Part shown: in pieces, positions 24,135 through 36,330 of the stretch | Layout: every line of letters begins with the position of its first letter | How positions within the stretch are numbered: position 1 is the stretch's first letter | NCBI RefSeq assembly: GCF_023065955.2 | Contig: NW_026622952.1 | Coordinates: forward strand, 32,412,313 to 32,476,312 | Reading direction: 5' to 3' | Length of the DNA: 64,000 nt | Origin: Ursus arctos | Lineage: Eukaryota; Chordata; Mammalia; Carnivora; Ursidae | Made by a program: the position numbers and the translations under genes | The notes under the pieces: generated by a model | Databases searched by the model: none | The model's input: the letters and a program-made list of their open reading frames with translations, nothing else | Told to the model about the DNA's origin: nothing

Positions 24135-24310
24135 TGATAGATATATATTTAATTAATTTATTTTTATTTAAATTCAATTATCATATAACGTATTATTGGT
24201 TTCAGAGGTAGAGGTCAGTGATTCATCAGTCTTATATAATACCCATTGCTCATGACATCACATGCCCTTCTTACTGCCCATCCCCCAGTTACCCCATCCC
24301 CCAACCCCTC
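24135..24310 (-). mobile_element. Carnivore L1 3' end (L1_Carn-like)
   Basis: The plus strand shows the reversed carnivore L1 3' UTR: TTTAAATTCAATTATCATAT, TTTCAGAGGTAGAGGTCAGT, GATTCATCAGTCTTATATAA, then CCCAGTTACCCCATCCCCCA. It is heavily 5'-truncated, with no ORF sequence. Confidence 0.9.
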
Positions 24311-24630
24311 AAATATATTTTAGATAATTAAGAATGATGACAGAGTAGACCTTTTAGGATAAAGTATGATTAGACTCTTATTTATGATGGACAGTGGACA
24401 ATATCACACACTAGTATATTTTCAACACTCCATATAATCAGGTATGGAAAATGAATGACAAGACCACTGAAATTCCAAGTTAATCTGTGTAAAAAAAAAA
24501 AAAAAAAAGTCCAAAATTTATAAATCTGAATTTTCCACAGTATTCTGTGAAATATATATAATATATAATATATTTATATTTGTTATATATTTATATATTA
24601 TATATTGCTTTTTTTTTTGCTGTCTAGAAG
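24311..24630. other. Spacer with AT-rich tract
   Basis: A poly-A run lies at 24491-24508 and an ATATA-rich tract at 24550-24606. Nothing else is recognised between the two L1 ends. Confidence 0.5.
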
Positions 24631-24631
24631 A

Positions 24632-24878
24632 GATTCATTTTATTTATTTATTTATTTTTTGTTATGTTCAGTTAGCCACTGTATAGGACATCATTAGTTT
24701 TTGGTATAATGTTCAGTGATTCACTAGTTGCATATAACATCCAGTGCTCATCACTCCATGTGCTCTCCTTAGTACCCATCACCGGCTTAACCCATCCCCC
24801 CAGCCCCCTCCTCTCTGAAACCCTCAGTTTGTTTCCCAGGGTCCATAGTCTCTCTTGGTTTGTCTCCCTCTCTGATAT
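24632..24878 (-). mobile_element. Carnivore L1 3' end, second subfamily
   Basis: The plus strand reads the reversed L1 3' UTR with the form GTTCAGTTAGCCACTGTATA, GACATCATTAGTTTTTGGTA, CATCCAGTGCTCATCACTCC and CCTCAGTTTGTTTCCCAGGG. It differs from its neighbour at 24135 and looks like the same subfamily as the fragment at 37.3 kb. Confidence 0.9.
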
Positions 24879-25439
24879 ATTGCATATTCTATAAATATAT
24901 ACTTATAATAGATACACACATACATATATATAATCTTAGAATGTGCTCAATGTGTCCTAATGAAGACTTTCTCTAGGCTAATCTGTAACCTAAGTAGTGA
25001 GAATTCTTAATATATTGTAAATGTTGAAGGTTTTTAAAAAATATTTTGGATGCTTTCCTATCAATAACTAGTATAAGCTATATTTTGTTGTACAAATGGA
25101 CATAAATAAGTTAGAGCCTTAACAGATGGAAAACCCGTATTTAAAATGCTAGCCAACAGGTAATGTTAGGTAATGTTTCTTTTCTCATCTTAGTTAACTA
25201 ACAATTATACTTAGCCATTACTGACCCAAACTGGCCTTCCTCTTCTAAGCTTTCCACTCCCACCCAAATCCCCCAAGTACACAATCAAGTCAAAGAGTCA
25301 GTTCTGTTTTCTGTCATTTGAAAGAAAAGAAACAGGAGTTCTATGGGTGAATCTGCCACCAGCACCCCCTCCACTGCTCTCCAGGGGGTTCCTAACATCA
25401 CAGTGGGCCTAGGGCACCACTATCACATCCCTCCCCTCC

Positions 25440-25442
<3 letters not shown>

Positions 25443-25494
<52 letters not shown>
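25443..25494 (+). repeat. (AC)26 microsatellite
   Basis: A pure run of about 26 AC units. Its purity and length predict high length polymorphism. A reading frame that crosses it (25343-25579) is a by-product of the repeat. Confidence 0.98.
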
Positions 25495-25496
<2 letters not shown>

Positions 25497-25499
25497 ACA

Positions 25500-26150
25500 G
25501 AGCTTTCTCAGAAACACACTCAAGTCTGTTTCCCTTGGTATCCCAGAGTGATGAAGGTACTTCTGGAGGGCATACCTGATGTCCCCACAAGTTCCCTTTG
25601 GAACTCCTTTCTCTCTGCAGGCTGATCCTCAGTCACTGGTCTGCAGTCCTTCCTTTTTGAGGGTATTCTAAACTCTGCATGACTTTTACTAACATTTGAC
25701 TTCTGTCAGGACCTCTCAGGCGGATATAATAAGGCTTAAACATATAATGAATGTAAAGAGAGGGATTTGGTTTATGACAACTTCCCTCCCTGAAGAGTGC
25801 TGGACACCCAGGCAAATTGAACACCATCCCCTTATTTACCACAAAGGTCAAGGTTGCACAGAGTAAAGGGTGTATAGAGACACATCCTCATCTCCCTACA
25901 CAGCTAAGCTCATGGCTTGGCCTGAGGCAAAGCAGAACAAAACAAAATAAATCAAAAAAGCCCTTATACCATACTCGTACTCCTGAGGAGTCTAATTACT
26001 TTGCACCTGCATAACCACAGGTACCACTCACATTGGTTTATTCCAATGGGACTTTGAGCTTTGAAGAATCCCTTGAGTGATGCAAGGAGTCAGGTGCTCA
26101 CTGTTTCAGGCAAGGGATGGAAGGAACGAGTGGCAACTTTATGGAACTGT
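25500..26150. other. Unassigned sequence
   Basis: It holds the second copy (25862-25918) of the segment related to 23485-23545, followed by an A-rich stretch near 25932-25960. No gene is seen. Confidence 0.35.
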
Positions 26151-26154
26151 TTAG

Positions 26155-26335
26155 CTACCTTTTATTGTGTGCCGACTGTATGCCCTATACCTCAGTAGTT
26201 GCTTTACACAAAATTACTGTTCTAATCATGGTAACAATTTATGAGGTAGTTGTTTGCAGTACCATTTCACAAAGGAGAATACTAAAGAGTTTGGATAACT
26301 TGACCAGAGCCAAATTTGAGGTTCTGAAACCTGAC
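26155..26335 (-). mobile_element. MIR SINE relic, diverged
   Basis: Reverse MIR words are spread along it: TTATTGTGTGCCGACTGTAT, ATTTATGAGGTAGTTGTTTG, CATTTCACAAAGGAGAATAC, then ACTTGACCAGAGCCAAATTT. Divergence is high but the order is right. Confidence 0.7.
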
Positions 26336-26408
26336 ATTACCTCATGCTTCATTATTTACATGTTGAAAATGGTTTATGAAAATTTTAGCCACTACCTTGG
26401 ACATTGAA

Positions 26409-26476
26409 TCTGATGCTAGTTTACCCAAAATTAATACAATGGATCTGATGCTAGTTTATCCAAAATTAACAAGTCA
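26409..26476 (+). repeat. 35-bp tandem duplication, two copies
   Basis: The word TCTGATGCTAGTTTACCC at 26409 recurs at 26444 as TCTGATGCTAGTTTATCC, each followed by AAAATTAA. The period is 35 bp with two copies and one clear difference. It lies just outside the MIR relic. Confidence 0.92.
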
Positions 26477-26479
26477 GAT

Positions 26480-27395
26480 GAAGGAAATCAGAAGAATGAG
26501 GGATGAGGTAGGCAGAGTAGGAGTCAAAGTTTCCCTCATCCATTAGCCTCCAGTTTGGTTCTCTTGGCTATAAAGGTCAGGAAAGAAAGGAAACTTCCAG
26601 CATATTATATTCTGAGCTAGAGAGCTGGGACATATTCTTTCCCTGCCCCTGTTGATACAAAGCAGAGAACTTTTGAGGAGTAGTGACAGATGGGGTTGAA
26701 GGGGGGGGAAGCAAGCTGGATTCTCAAGACAAAAAATGGTCCTGCTGGTACTCTCTATTAATGATATTTCTAATACATGACTGGATTATGTAAAGTTAAG
26801 CCTTGCAGTTTGTTTGTAACCACCATTTTTGAACATATGAGACCTTTGGCAAACATTTACTTATCTAAAAGTACATTTTGCTTAGATTTTTAAATTTTAT
26901 GGCCTCCGATTTAATGCATAATTTATGTGGCAAAGGAAGAAAAACTTACAGTGATGATACCAGGTTTTATGGAGGTCTTTGACCTCCGCCAAATAATACA
27001 CTTTCCGTCTCAGTTTTCTCCTCAGTTAAATAGGGTTGACAATCTCTATTCCAGGGTAAATCTCATCATATGGAAAAAACACATAGAGTGGGGTCTGAAC
27101 ATGGGAAAATAATACACCGATACAAAGTACTAAGGCAGTGACTATGAGAAGCTGCTAAGCTATGTCATTTCATCTCTAACATAGCCAAAATGAAAGAGCA
27201 AAAATAAACTGGGAGAAATGGAAAAAACCTCATGTGTAAGAATGATCACATTACCAGAATGACTCTGAAAACTTCGCAAAAGACACATCAGGTGCCGTAG
27301 TCCGGGTCACAGGTATGAGCCAGCTTTTGAAGGAAAACTCAACTAGGATGCACCCTCACCCGGTTCTGGTTTCACTCATCAGCCTTGGCATCCAG
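26480..27395. other. Unique sequence, no gene seen
   Basis: A short G run (26701-26708) interrupts otherwise unremarkable sequence. No gene or assigned repeat. Confidence 0.45.
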
Positions 27396-27399
27396 TCGG

Positions 27400-27525
27400 T
27401 CTTTTCCTAAGTTCCTGCAGCAGTGATTATATCTGTCTTCATTACAGTGTTATCCCCAAAATTCTACCATGCTACTGGACACAGTCTAAGTACTCAATAA
27501 ATATTTGATGAATAAATAGACACTG
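27400..27525 (+). mobile_element. L2 LINE 3' tail
   Basis: It follows the L2 end: 'gtgattatatctgtcttc', CTACTGGACACAGTCTAAGT, then ACTCAATAAATATTTGATGA and ATAAAT. Ancient and short. Confidence 0.75.
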
Positions 27526-28580
27526 AGTAAATTAAGAAATACATGGCATTATTTCAATAAGGAAAATACTAATTTTCCAAGTTCATTACTCTGCAAAAAA
27601 GAATGTCATTGTATTCTTGCCGATAGTGAACAGATACTCCTGTTTAAAAATCAAAATTTGTTATAAAATTCAAGGAAAGATAACTAGTCACTGATTAAAA
27701 TAAAACAAAAAATTTGATGTTAAAAACTTCAGGAAAGTTCAAATATCTCTGATCTTCGGACCAGTACTTCTTTAATCTTTGACTTTATTACATGCAAGGA
27801 AATAGAACACACATTTCAAACAGCTAAAGCCGGTCATATTGGGAATGAATTTCACAGTCTCAATCTAAAGAAAACATGGTACATGTGCCACCATTTGGTG
27901 AGATTATAGAGTTGCAAATAATTATTGCTGATTTTCGCATCAGAATATAATAGGAAAGTTGCTGCATAACAATTTATATTTAAAACAAGAAATGATGCCT
28001 CTTTTTTTTTAAACCATGGCTTAAATAATGTATAACATTATAAAATATAAACCCATAATTTTAAAATGATGTAAATCAGTTTCTAGTTTGAAGCAGCTTA
28101 ACAGCTTGGGGTTAAGTTGAAGGAGAGATTTTTGTTTATCTGAGAACTAACGGTTGTTTTGCATGTTAGTTTCTGACCATGAAAATAGGACCCAAGATAT
28201 TCAAAGCTGTCGGGTGCCATTTCTTGTCTAAAGAGAAAAAAGGGGTTTGAGGAAAACTTTCACTCTGCCTACTCACTGCCATCTTCTTCCATCCAGTTTC
28301 TCTGTCACCAGTTAGTTTGGGCCAATTATTGGTAGGTTTCAGATTGTCCCCAAGCAAGCATGAATTTAGAGAACTATACATTCTGAGGATTTCAGCTTTT
28401 TTCCTTTAATTTTGTTTTATTTCAAAGTTTTCTGATTCACAGTTTCAAACAGAATTAATTTGGTCTGTATAGAAGCAATTAACTCTGCCGTCACTTATAT
28501 CAGCTCTCCGATTTTTGAAAGGTACCTGCATTTTAACTGCGGAATTCAGAATAATGTCACATATACCATTCAGTTATCAA
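27526..28580. other. Unique sequence, no gene seen
   Basis: No recognisable gene, RNA or well-supported repeat. AT-rich from 27540 to 28080. Confidence 0.45.
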
Positions 28581-28581
28581 A

Positions 28582-28773
28582 TTTTTAAGATTTTATTTAT
28601 TTACTTATTTGAGAGAGAGAGGTGGGGTGGGGGGAGAGGGAGGAGGGGTTAGGGACACACTCCATACTGCGTGTGGAGCTGGATACGGGGCTTGATCCCA
28701 CAACCCTGAGATCATGACCTGAGCTGAAACCAAGAGTCTTACACTCAACTGACTGAGCCACTTGGGCACCCCC
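28582..28773 (-). mobile_element. Carnivore SINEC, older copy
   Basis: On the plus strand it runs from TTTTTAAGATTTTATTTATT through a GAGAGAGAGG tract and CTTGATCCCACAACCCTGAG to GACTGAGCCACTTGGGCACC. It has the GTCTTACACTCAACTGACTG variant and more substitutions than the young copies. I found no clear target duplication. Confidence 0.9.
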
Positions 28774-29063
28774 ATTAAAATGCCATATAGGTCAGGAAGA
28801 ATAATCTGTCTTGTTATTATTAACTGGAAATCATACCATCTATTGAGGCCATAGAGATAAATATTTAGATAAGATAGACTCTGAATAAAGTATTTTTTAC
28901 CTTAAGATAAGTATGCATTAAGACAAATTTAGGAAGTCTTAGGCTGTACATGCAAGTAATTTAATGGATTCCATTGGAATTTCGTTGATTGTAGAGAACG
29001 TATGAAGCATGTCTTAGTAGTTAGAAAAGTTATGTGATTGCTGGAAACTAAAACAATAGTCTA

Positions 29064-29253
29064 GGGGCACCTGGGTGGCTCCATCTGTTAAGCGACTTCC
29101 TTGGGCTCAGGTCATGATCTGGTATCAAGCCCCGCATCAGGCTCCCTGCTCCTCAGGGAGCCTGCTTCTCCCTCTTCCTCTGCCTGCCTCTCAACCTGCT
29201 TATGCTCTCTCTCTGTCAAATGAAAAACAAAAACAAAACCTTAAAAAAAACCC
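29064..29253 (+). mobile_element. Carnivore SINEC
   Basis: Head GGGGCACCTGGGTGGCTCCA, a B-box-like part with a short deletion, a CT-rich body and an A-rich tail with AAAC units. Flanks ACAATAGTCTA (29053-29063) and CAATAATCTA (29254-29263) are an imperfect duplication, in keeping with an older insertion. Confidence 0.93.
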
Positions 29254-29269
29254 CAATAATCTATGATTC

Positions 29270-30500
29270 CTTCCAAAAACAAAAGTTGACATATAATTGT
29301 AGTGTTTTGTTTGATTCCTAGGTCATTTTATTATTTATTACATTGATTAATGTTGCTAAATCATTGGTGGTAAGGATTCAAAAGCAGAAGTGATAGAGGT
29401 GTTTTGTTTTCACTTAAGTATGCTGTTTGTAAAAAGGCAGCTAGGTGTGGTGTTTCGTACCCAGATTTGACGAGAACTTGGTAAATTATCTGTGACTGTG
29501 ATTCCGTGGGATTGGCAGTGCAAAGCCTCTAAAGAATTCACCTCTAGAGAATGGTGGCACACAATTTCTTTGTTGCTGACTATTTTATTTTGGGATGAAA
29601 ATGCCCTGATATGTTTTGGGTAAATTTTTTTTGCTTGCAGATATTCAGTAATGGCATAGTATATCAATGAAGAAAGTGAAACCAGAAAAAAACCCAAAGA
29701 CTCCATAGATAGAAATAGTAGAATAAAATAGTTAAATAACAATGAAATTAGGCCTAGATTTTGAACTCTTTCTGAATCATAGGAATTTTTATATAAAGAT
29801 TTCCTTTTGGATATTAAAACAATCAAATATAAAATATATATATAAATATAAAACATATTGTGTGCGTGTATATATATAATAAATACTATTTTAGATTTAC
29901 TTTAGTAATGCTGTAGACTCATATAAAAGTACATTTTAAAAATATATGAAAATTTTCAAATTATCAGTTAAGTGATTACTGCAACGTCTTGACTATTTCA
30001 AGTGATCAGTAAAAGAACCCTGAGTCTGTGTGAGACATATGTTATGCAATGACTTATCTAGATGCTGTCCACATATCTCAGAAACACATGCATTACATTT
30101 AGCTTAAATTATTTTGCAATTTTTTTACATCAGTATATACTACCACAAGCACAAAAAAGTCTCTTTTCCTTTCTTTTTCTTTTCTTTCTTTCTTTCTTTT
30201 TTTTTTTTTTTTTTTTGGCTAACTTTGCTCCTTTGAAAGTAGGCACCTGGATTAATAAATCACCCAAATGTATTATTTGGGCATTCCCTGTGTTTTTCCT
30301 TACAAAGAAATTCAAAGAATTAGCAAAAATTGGTGTCACCATTTGTTTTAGAGTGGATGGCTATGGATGGTTATTTTCATTGTAGAATCCACCATCAATT
30401 CATGGCATTTGAAAATTTATTACCGAAGTGCAATAATGGTTTATGGCCAAAAGTCAATTGAGACTGGACACAAGGGATTCAGGGTACATTTGGACACTAT
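29270..30500. other. Unique sequence with AT and TTTC tracts
   Basis: An ATATA-rich tract with TGTGTGCGTG lies at 29824-29880. The 148-codon minus-strand frame at 29410-29856 starts inside that tract, has no recognisable domain, and looks like chance. A TTTC/poly-T tract lies at 30163-30216. Confidence 0.45.
30163..30216 (+). repeat. (TTTC)n and poly-T tract
   Basis: Irregular TTTC units grade into a T run of about 20. This may be the tail of a lost minus-strand retroelement or a plain simple repeat. Confidence 0.9.
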
Positions 30501-30504
30501 TTTA

Positions 30505-30600
30505 GCACCTAAGTGTGGAAAGCACTTTGCACATTATAAGGTATTTTTTCCGTAACTTACCCTCAGTTTTATAATAGTGTGAGATAGGGATGGAAGAGAA
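30505..30600 (-). mobile_element. Possible MIR relic
   Basis: The plus strand has GGAAAGCACTTTGCACATTA, then a CTCAG-like stretch and GTGTGAGATAGGGATGG, in the order of a reverse MIR. Degenerate, so only tentative. Confidence 0.5.
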
Positions 30601-33600
30601 GGTGGGACATGCAGCGTTTACATTTCATAAGGATGAAAATTGCATTTCAAAGTTAATGCACAAATGCAGATTCTACTAGTCGCCAGGTAGTACTGTGCCA
30701 AGGAAAGCACCTGGGGTTATTTTGTTCTCATCCTTTATGGTGTAACTTTTGGTATGGCTCAAAAGAGCTCAAAACTGTGACGTGTGCCTGCATTTTTCCA
30801 GTGTCACTGGCCCTTCCAGAAATACGTAATAACCAAAGAGATCCCAGCTCGTTTGACTAGAACCCCTTAAAACTACATTTCCATTTACTTTCTACTTATC
30901 CTTACCCAAGGAGAGAATTGTGGGGCTGCTAAAGCTGGCAGTCTCGTGAGGAAATTTTGACAGGCTAAATGGTATTTGCTTCATCCCACAGGTTCCGTCC
31001 TCGTTCATTCTATGTACCCGAGGTGTGGAAATCTCACCTGTGGTACTTTTCGTTTCCACATGTGTGGCTGGGCGGAAAGAGAGTAATTCAGGCAACACCT
31101 ACGGCAGGAAAAGCAGGTTGAACCTGGTTTACAAATAGATTCATGTCCTTTCTCCTTTATTTTCTTTGCTGGCTAACAGCTCCCTCCAAGCACCAATATT
31201 TTTTGCCCTCTAATCTTACATTATGTCGTAAACTACCCTGAAATTGTTAACAGCTAATAGTATCACTGAATTATTTTATTTGGCCCACTGTCCTGCGTAA
31301 CTGTGATTATAACATTGATCATATCGCCAAATAGCACTAGCACGAGAAGATACGGAGAAAGTACCTTTTAGACGTATTTTATACTACAGCAAGCTATTTT
31401 GTAGGGATTATTAGTAACATTATTCATATCCTACAACTATCGTCACATCTTTATGGGTTACGGTGAAGATTTAAGAAACCTTTTGCAATAATGCCAACCA
31501 AAAGCACGATTTGATGTTGTGTTTTCAGGTATTCTAAGATGGTCAAATAATCGTTGCCAAATTATTAAGACACAGCATGCAGCATCAATGGTTCTGGTTT
31601 TGAAATTTGGTCTCAACTTAAGTACGTTCAAGTCAAAGTATAAAAGAAACTACTATTTTCAAAAGATTCCGGCCCTTAGATATGTATGCCAGAAATATCT
31701 AGTAAATTGAAGTATTTTTTTTATTTTTGCTTGAATTTTCTCAACAATTGCCTGTCTTTTCCAGGGTCATTTAAGTACATAACATTTACCTGTTTCTAGC
31801 ATGTAGCATATGCCTTACATTCTTTCCTATCCTCTTCATTTTACTGGCGATATTAATGATTGCTTTTTTTTTCAATTTGGTTAATTTTTATGGATGATCT
31901 TCCTATGACTTGCTTAATATCAATTTGGACATAAAAATTGTTTGGAAAAAGAATCACGTGCTATCAGTTAGCATCCCATGTGACGTAAGGAACGCCAAGA
32001 GACAGCTGCGCATCTCTCAAGTTTCACAGGGCTGAGACGTTGTTTTCCATGGAATTGAAATAAAAACTATTTGTAAGGCACATGGGCGCAATTTTCTTTT
32101 CTACTTGACACTCGAGATTCTTTCAGCATTTTAGTGCTTTGAAGTATTTTTTCAGGGCTCTATCTTGGCTGGTGCAGAATCAAAGTTACTTAGAAAGAAT
32201 AAAGAATATACATCAAATATCAGAATTACCACTCAGAAAACATCATCTGCTACAGTGTGGAGCAGAGCTTTTCATGTTTGTTTTCGGGTCAGGATAGGCT
32301 GCGTATTGTTCAGACTTCATGCTGATAACTGCACACACATGATTAGAGCAAATTTGCCTTTAATCAGCCACCGTATTTCAGAACATCTTAGCCTATTCAG
32401 TCATCTGATAGAGTTTTGTATATTTTATTACTTTCGAAAGGTTAGAAAATAGAACTGGGGGGGGGAGTTCTGTGCTGTTTTGGTATTTCCACATCATCAT
32501 CATTATCATGCATTGTTTTTGAATTTAAATTGTAAGACTCTTTGACTCTCCATTTTAAAGCCCTTTATTCAATCTGAAGCTAAATTTTAATAAGATCAAA
32601 CAGCACGGTCCCATTTTATTTTTTGATAGCACCTCCATAATCCTAAATAGTCCTTATAATAATGTCTCCATGCATTTCTGTAAGGTGTCTTGAATAGGAA
32701 GCACTAACTAATCATGTATTAAGCTTTTCCTCAAATTTTTCAATTATAGGCCCACACTAAATAAGAAATCATTTGATTGACAGACACTGAATATTGCTTT
32801 CAACTTTGCTTTTTATCAAGTATAGCCATCCCATGGGTCTATGATGCTTAGAAGAAGGATCTTGGATTAAGTCATTTTGATGACTAAAGGAAAGAAGGTG
32901 ATCTTAAAATCTGTGTGCGATAGATGTCCAATTGCTACTGTGACAATGTTTGAGGTTTACGACTCCTATTGAGAAAGCCACCATAGAGAGTTTACAGAAA
33001 ATTACTGTGTTCGTACCTTTAATTGGATTATTCAAGTTGAATATTGCCTCTACTGAATGAAGCACAGTAATAAAATTGTTTTCCTTTATTATGCAAAGTT
33101 CTTTACAAATAAATTATTGGACCGATGGAGGAATCAGGCCTTCGTCACTGAATTACCTAAAGAATGAGGCATCTAGACTCATTTGTGAACACAAGAGAAT
33201 TTTAATATAGTTGAAACAAATACCAGTTTATGTAGAAAAGAGGAAAAAGGCAGACAGTGTTCTTTGGAATTGTTTCTTTCTACTGTTTAAGCCTTCGTAT
33301 ATTACAATAAAAATAACAAAACAACTAATTTCTTTTAAGAAATCACTAGAAAAGTAATTTTTTGGAGTGAAGGTATATGGCCAATAAGTGTTCCTTTCTC
33401 CTCTCAAAAATAGTAACTCTTCATCCATTTTAATACATTTTTAAAGTACAACATATTACTGTTTCTCAAATTATTACTAAATTAAAAAAATATTGTTTTA
33501 AATAGCAGTCCTATAGAATGCAATTAGTTTTAATTGGGAGCTAAATTAGTTTGAATAGTGTAAGAATTAGTCAAGATGGGTTTAATCAGAGCTATTTTAA

Positions 33601-33825
33601 TAATTCTCCTTTACTTGGACCTTAAATGTTATTTAATATGAATTGATGAGTGCTATTTAAATGTTAGAATACTGTGTGGTGTTTGAAGGAGTTCCACTTA
33701 CAAGTGAAATCTGGTGATACTTTTCCTATGTGCCTGTGGATATTTCTCATTTTCCAAGGGTCCTGAGGAAGAAAGCAAACATGAAATTAGCATTTGTAAA
33801 CTATAGTGGCTTTTTAAAAATGTCA
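30601..33825. other. Unique sequence, candidate regulatory words
   Basis: No gene or assigned repeat in about 3.2 kb. At 31955-31960 there is a CACGTG E-box and at 31981-31988 a TGACGTAA CRE/bZIP-like word, in a stretch richer in CpG than its surroundings. These are motif matches only. Confidence 0.4.
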
Positions 33826-33829
33826 CACA

Positions 33830-33965
33830 CTTGTTTAAAAGAAGGGAAGTATATCTTTCAGGGAGTCAGCAGCTTTCCCCTTAATAAGATGGAGATAATT
33901 AGGTGGGAAAGTACTGGAAAACACTTTATAAGCTACAAAGTATTTTTATAATATTGGCTGGTGTC
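33830..33965 (+). mobile_element. MIR-type SINE relic
   Basis: It follows the 3' part of MIR: 'ttaataagatggagataat', AAACACTTTATAAGCTACAA, AGTATTTTTATAATATTGGC. The order fits a plus-strand MIR3-like copy. Confidence 0.6.
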
Positions 33966-34018
33966 ATTACATTCATGATTATTTTAAAATATTATCCCTG
34001 GTATTTATTATCAGAAAA

Positions 34019-34345
34019 CAGCTGACCCTTGACCACACAGGGGTTAGGGAAGCTGACCCTGTGCATTTGATAATCCACATATAACTTTGACTCCCCCCAA
34101 AACATAACTACTAATTGCCTACTGTTGATCAGAAGCTTTACCCATAACATAAACAGTTGATTAACACATACTTGGTTATATGTGTTATATACTATATTCT
34201 TACAATAAAGTAAGGTAGAGAAAAAAATGTTAAGAAAATAATAAGGGAAAAAACATTTACAGTACTGTATTGTATTTATCTAAAAAAAAATCTGCTTATA
34301 AGTAGACTGGTGAAGTTCAAACCCATGTTGTTCAAGGATCAGCTG
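34019..34345. mobile_element. Tigger-family MITE (Tigger3/MER8-like)
   Basis: It is a non-autonomous DNA transposon of the TcMar-Tigger type. The left end CAGCTGACCCTTGACCACAC is the inverted partner of the right end, which reads TTGTTCAAGGATCAGCTG. A TA dinucleotide follows at 34346-34347, as expected for this superfamily. The interior is AT-rich with no transposase frame. The family name is from memory and the exact subfamily is not assigned. Confidence 0.85.
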
Positions 34346-34349
34346 TACC

Positions 34350-35085
34350 TTTTTTTTTTTTTTTAATTTCTTCCTTCAGTAACCATGATATATAAGTTAC
34401 AGATGTAACAAATAAGAATATAGAGAACAACAGGCATCAACAGATGATAAATATTAATCAGTTAGTGAAACAGTTTCCAAGTCAATATTCAATGTAAATT
34501 TCAAGATTTAGCTAATCAGAAAAACCTAGGATTTTGCTAATATATTCCACTACCTGCCTAAATGACTGTCACTTTTGCCATCACTGTAGTGTTGGTAGGT
34601 TTGAATATTGTGTATGCATTTTTTGTTTTTCAAAAATTGCTTGTCATTTGCAGTCCAATTCTATAAACATTCACAAATAATTCAAAATTCAGGAATTGTA
34701 CTTTTTTTTTTAAATCAAGAAGCTTTTGAAAACTTAGATTTCTTTCTTTCTTCCCCCCCCCACCCCCAATGCTTAGGTTCCTTAAAGAAGCTGTGGATAA
34801 AATCTATTATACTAACATTCCAGCTGATATTTCAATATTTTATTAGAAATAGATATATTATAGCCTCTAGGAGCAATTTATTGGGTCCATATGATCTGCA
34901 TGGTTTATTCTGGGCCTCGAATTCCACCTTTTCTGCAGAAGGTCTTTTGTTTTGTTATGTTTTTCCCAAGTAAATAAGTTTTTTTAATACTTTGACAGCG
35001 AAAAAAATTTCTGAGGTCAAATGTTTTTGTCATTAGTATTATTTGAACAACCAAAATGGTAACTGTCATTGTTTGGCAAAATGTT
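34350..35085. other. Unique sequence, no gene seen
   Basis: A poly-T run lies at 34351-34364 and a C-rich run at 34753-34768. No gene is seen. Confidence 0.45.

Positions 35086-35089
<4 letters not shown>

Positions 35090-35122
<33 letters not shown>
35090..35122 (+). repeat. (CA)16 microsatellite
   Basis: A pure run of about 16 CA units, following ATGTTA. It is probably length-variable. Confidence 0.97.
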
Positions 35123-35128
<6 letters not shown>

Positions 35129-36325
35129 CCCTAACTCAAATGGCTTCTCTTTTTAAAAATTGAAGTCACAAATGCTGCTGAAAGCAATGGCAATCATAGA
35201 CTGGAACTAACATTTTGAAAAGATTCTAGAATGTTGAAAATTCTTAAGCTGTATACAATCTACTAAACCAAATAAAGGATAAATATTCAAATGAGCACTG
35301 GGTTGCTTCCAGTAATTGCTGGCTATACCAGAATGCTTATAGCAGGTGTTACCTAATAGGACACAGGACACGCACTCTAATGCCCCCTGAATATCGGTTT
35401 CCATTTCCTATAACTGTGCTTGCTGTTCCCGCTTTGTCTCTTTTTTCTCTGGATCTGATAATGTCTGCATCTCCATGAGCCCTGTAATCCATCTTCCTCC
35501 CATGTGTCAGCAGCCCTCACTGGAAAACAAATTCCTGACTTTGGGCTCAGAGTAAATCATAGAAACGTATTTGTGCCTGTTGAAATGGAATTTTGACACC
35601 AACTGTATCACCAGAGAATTGAGACATCGGCAAGGCCACCCGGCCATTGAGGATGGCCACATCCAGACTCAACTTTGAGGTGGATAAAGGTTTCTCCATA
35701 GAGGCATTTTCCTTTCTGTGAAAGCCACTCCTCTGGTATGAAAGCACCCCTCTGGTACCCGGTTCTTCCTACTGCATGAAAGAGTGAGATTGTAAATTAA
35801 TCACTATTGAGTAGCAAATAGCCCTCTGTAACAGATTTTTGCAATGAACTTTGAAAGATGACATCATGAAGAGAGCGTTTCCTTAATGCAAAGGGCTATA
35901 TTTATAAAAAAGGATTTCTGTAGTGAAAGACAGTTCTTTTAGTTTTGCTTTGGGTTTTAATGTGGGATGTAAAAATTTTACCCATCCCTTTTGAATTATA
36001 GCACAAAGGGCTTATTTTTGTTTAAATCGATGCTTCTCACATGCTTGGCTCTCTGACTGTCTAAGACTACTTATTAGGCAATAGAGCTTGATCATGAATT
36101 CAATTTGAGTGTAAGTATGCAATTATATATCTTTTCTAAAGGAGGAAAAAAAATCGTAATTTTGACTTACATACTTGGTTGGTTTGAAATCAACATCTAC
36201 CAAACTCCTTCTGTGTCCTTTCTTGTTTGAAAAATATGTTCCATAGCAGAGATATTTTACATCTTTCTGTTGTTGTCTTTTGTGAATTTGGTGATACAAA
36301 ATGACAGCGTAGAGACAAGTTTTAG
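35123..36325. other. Unique sequence, no gene seen
   Basis: No assigned repeat or gene. Small frames in both strands (for example 35547-35747 minus) have no recognisable family. Confidence 0.45.
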
Positions 36326-36330
36326 ATAGA

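Noticed and set aside
25343..25579. Open frame with a Thr-His repeat
   Set aside because: The frame is created by the (AC)26 microsatellite.
23135..26000. Intact endogenous retrovirus
   Set aside because: Only one LTR is supported; no gag, pol or env frame and no second LTR in the same orientation.
29410..29856. 148-codon minus-strand open frame
   Set aside because: It begins in an ATATA-rich microsatellite, has biased Ile/Tyr/Leu content and no domain, and nothing suggests splicing or a retrocopy.
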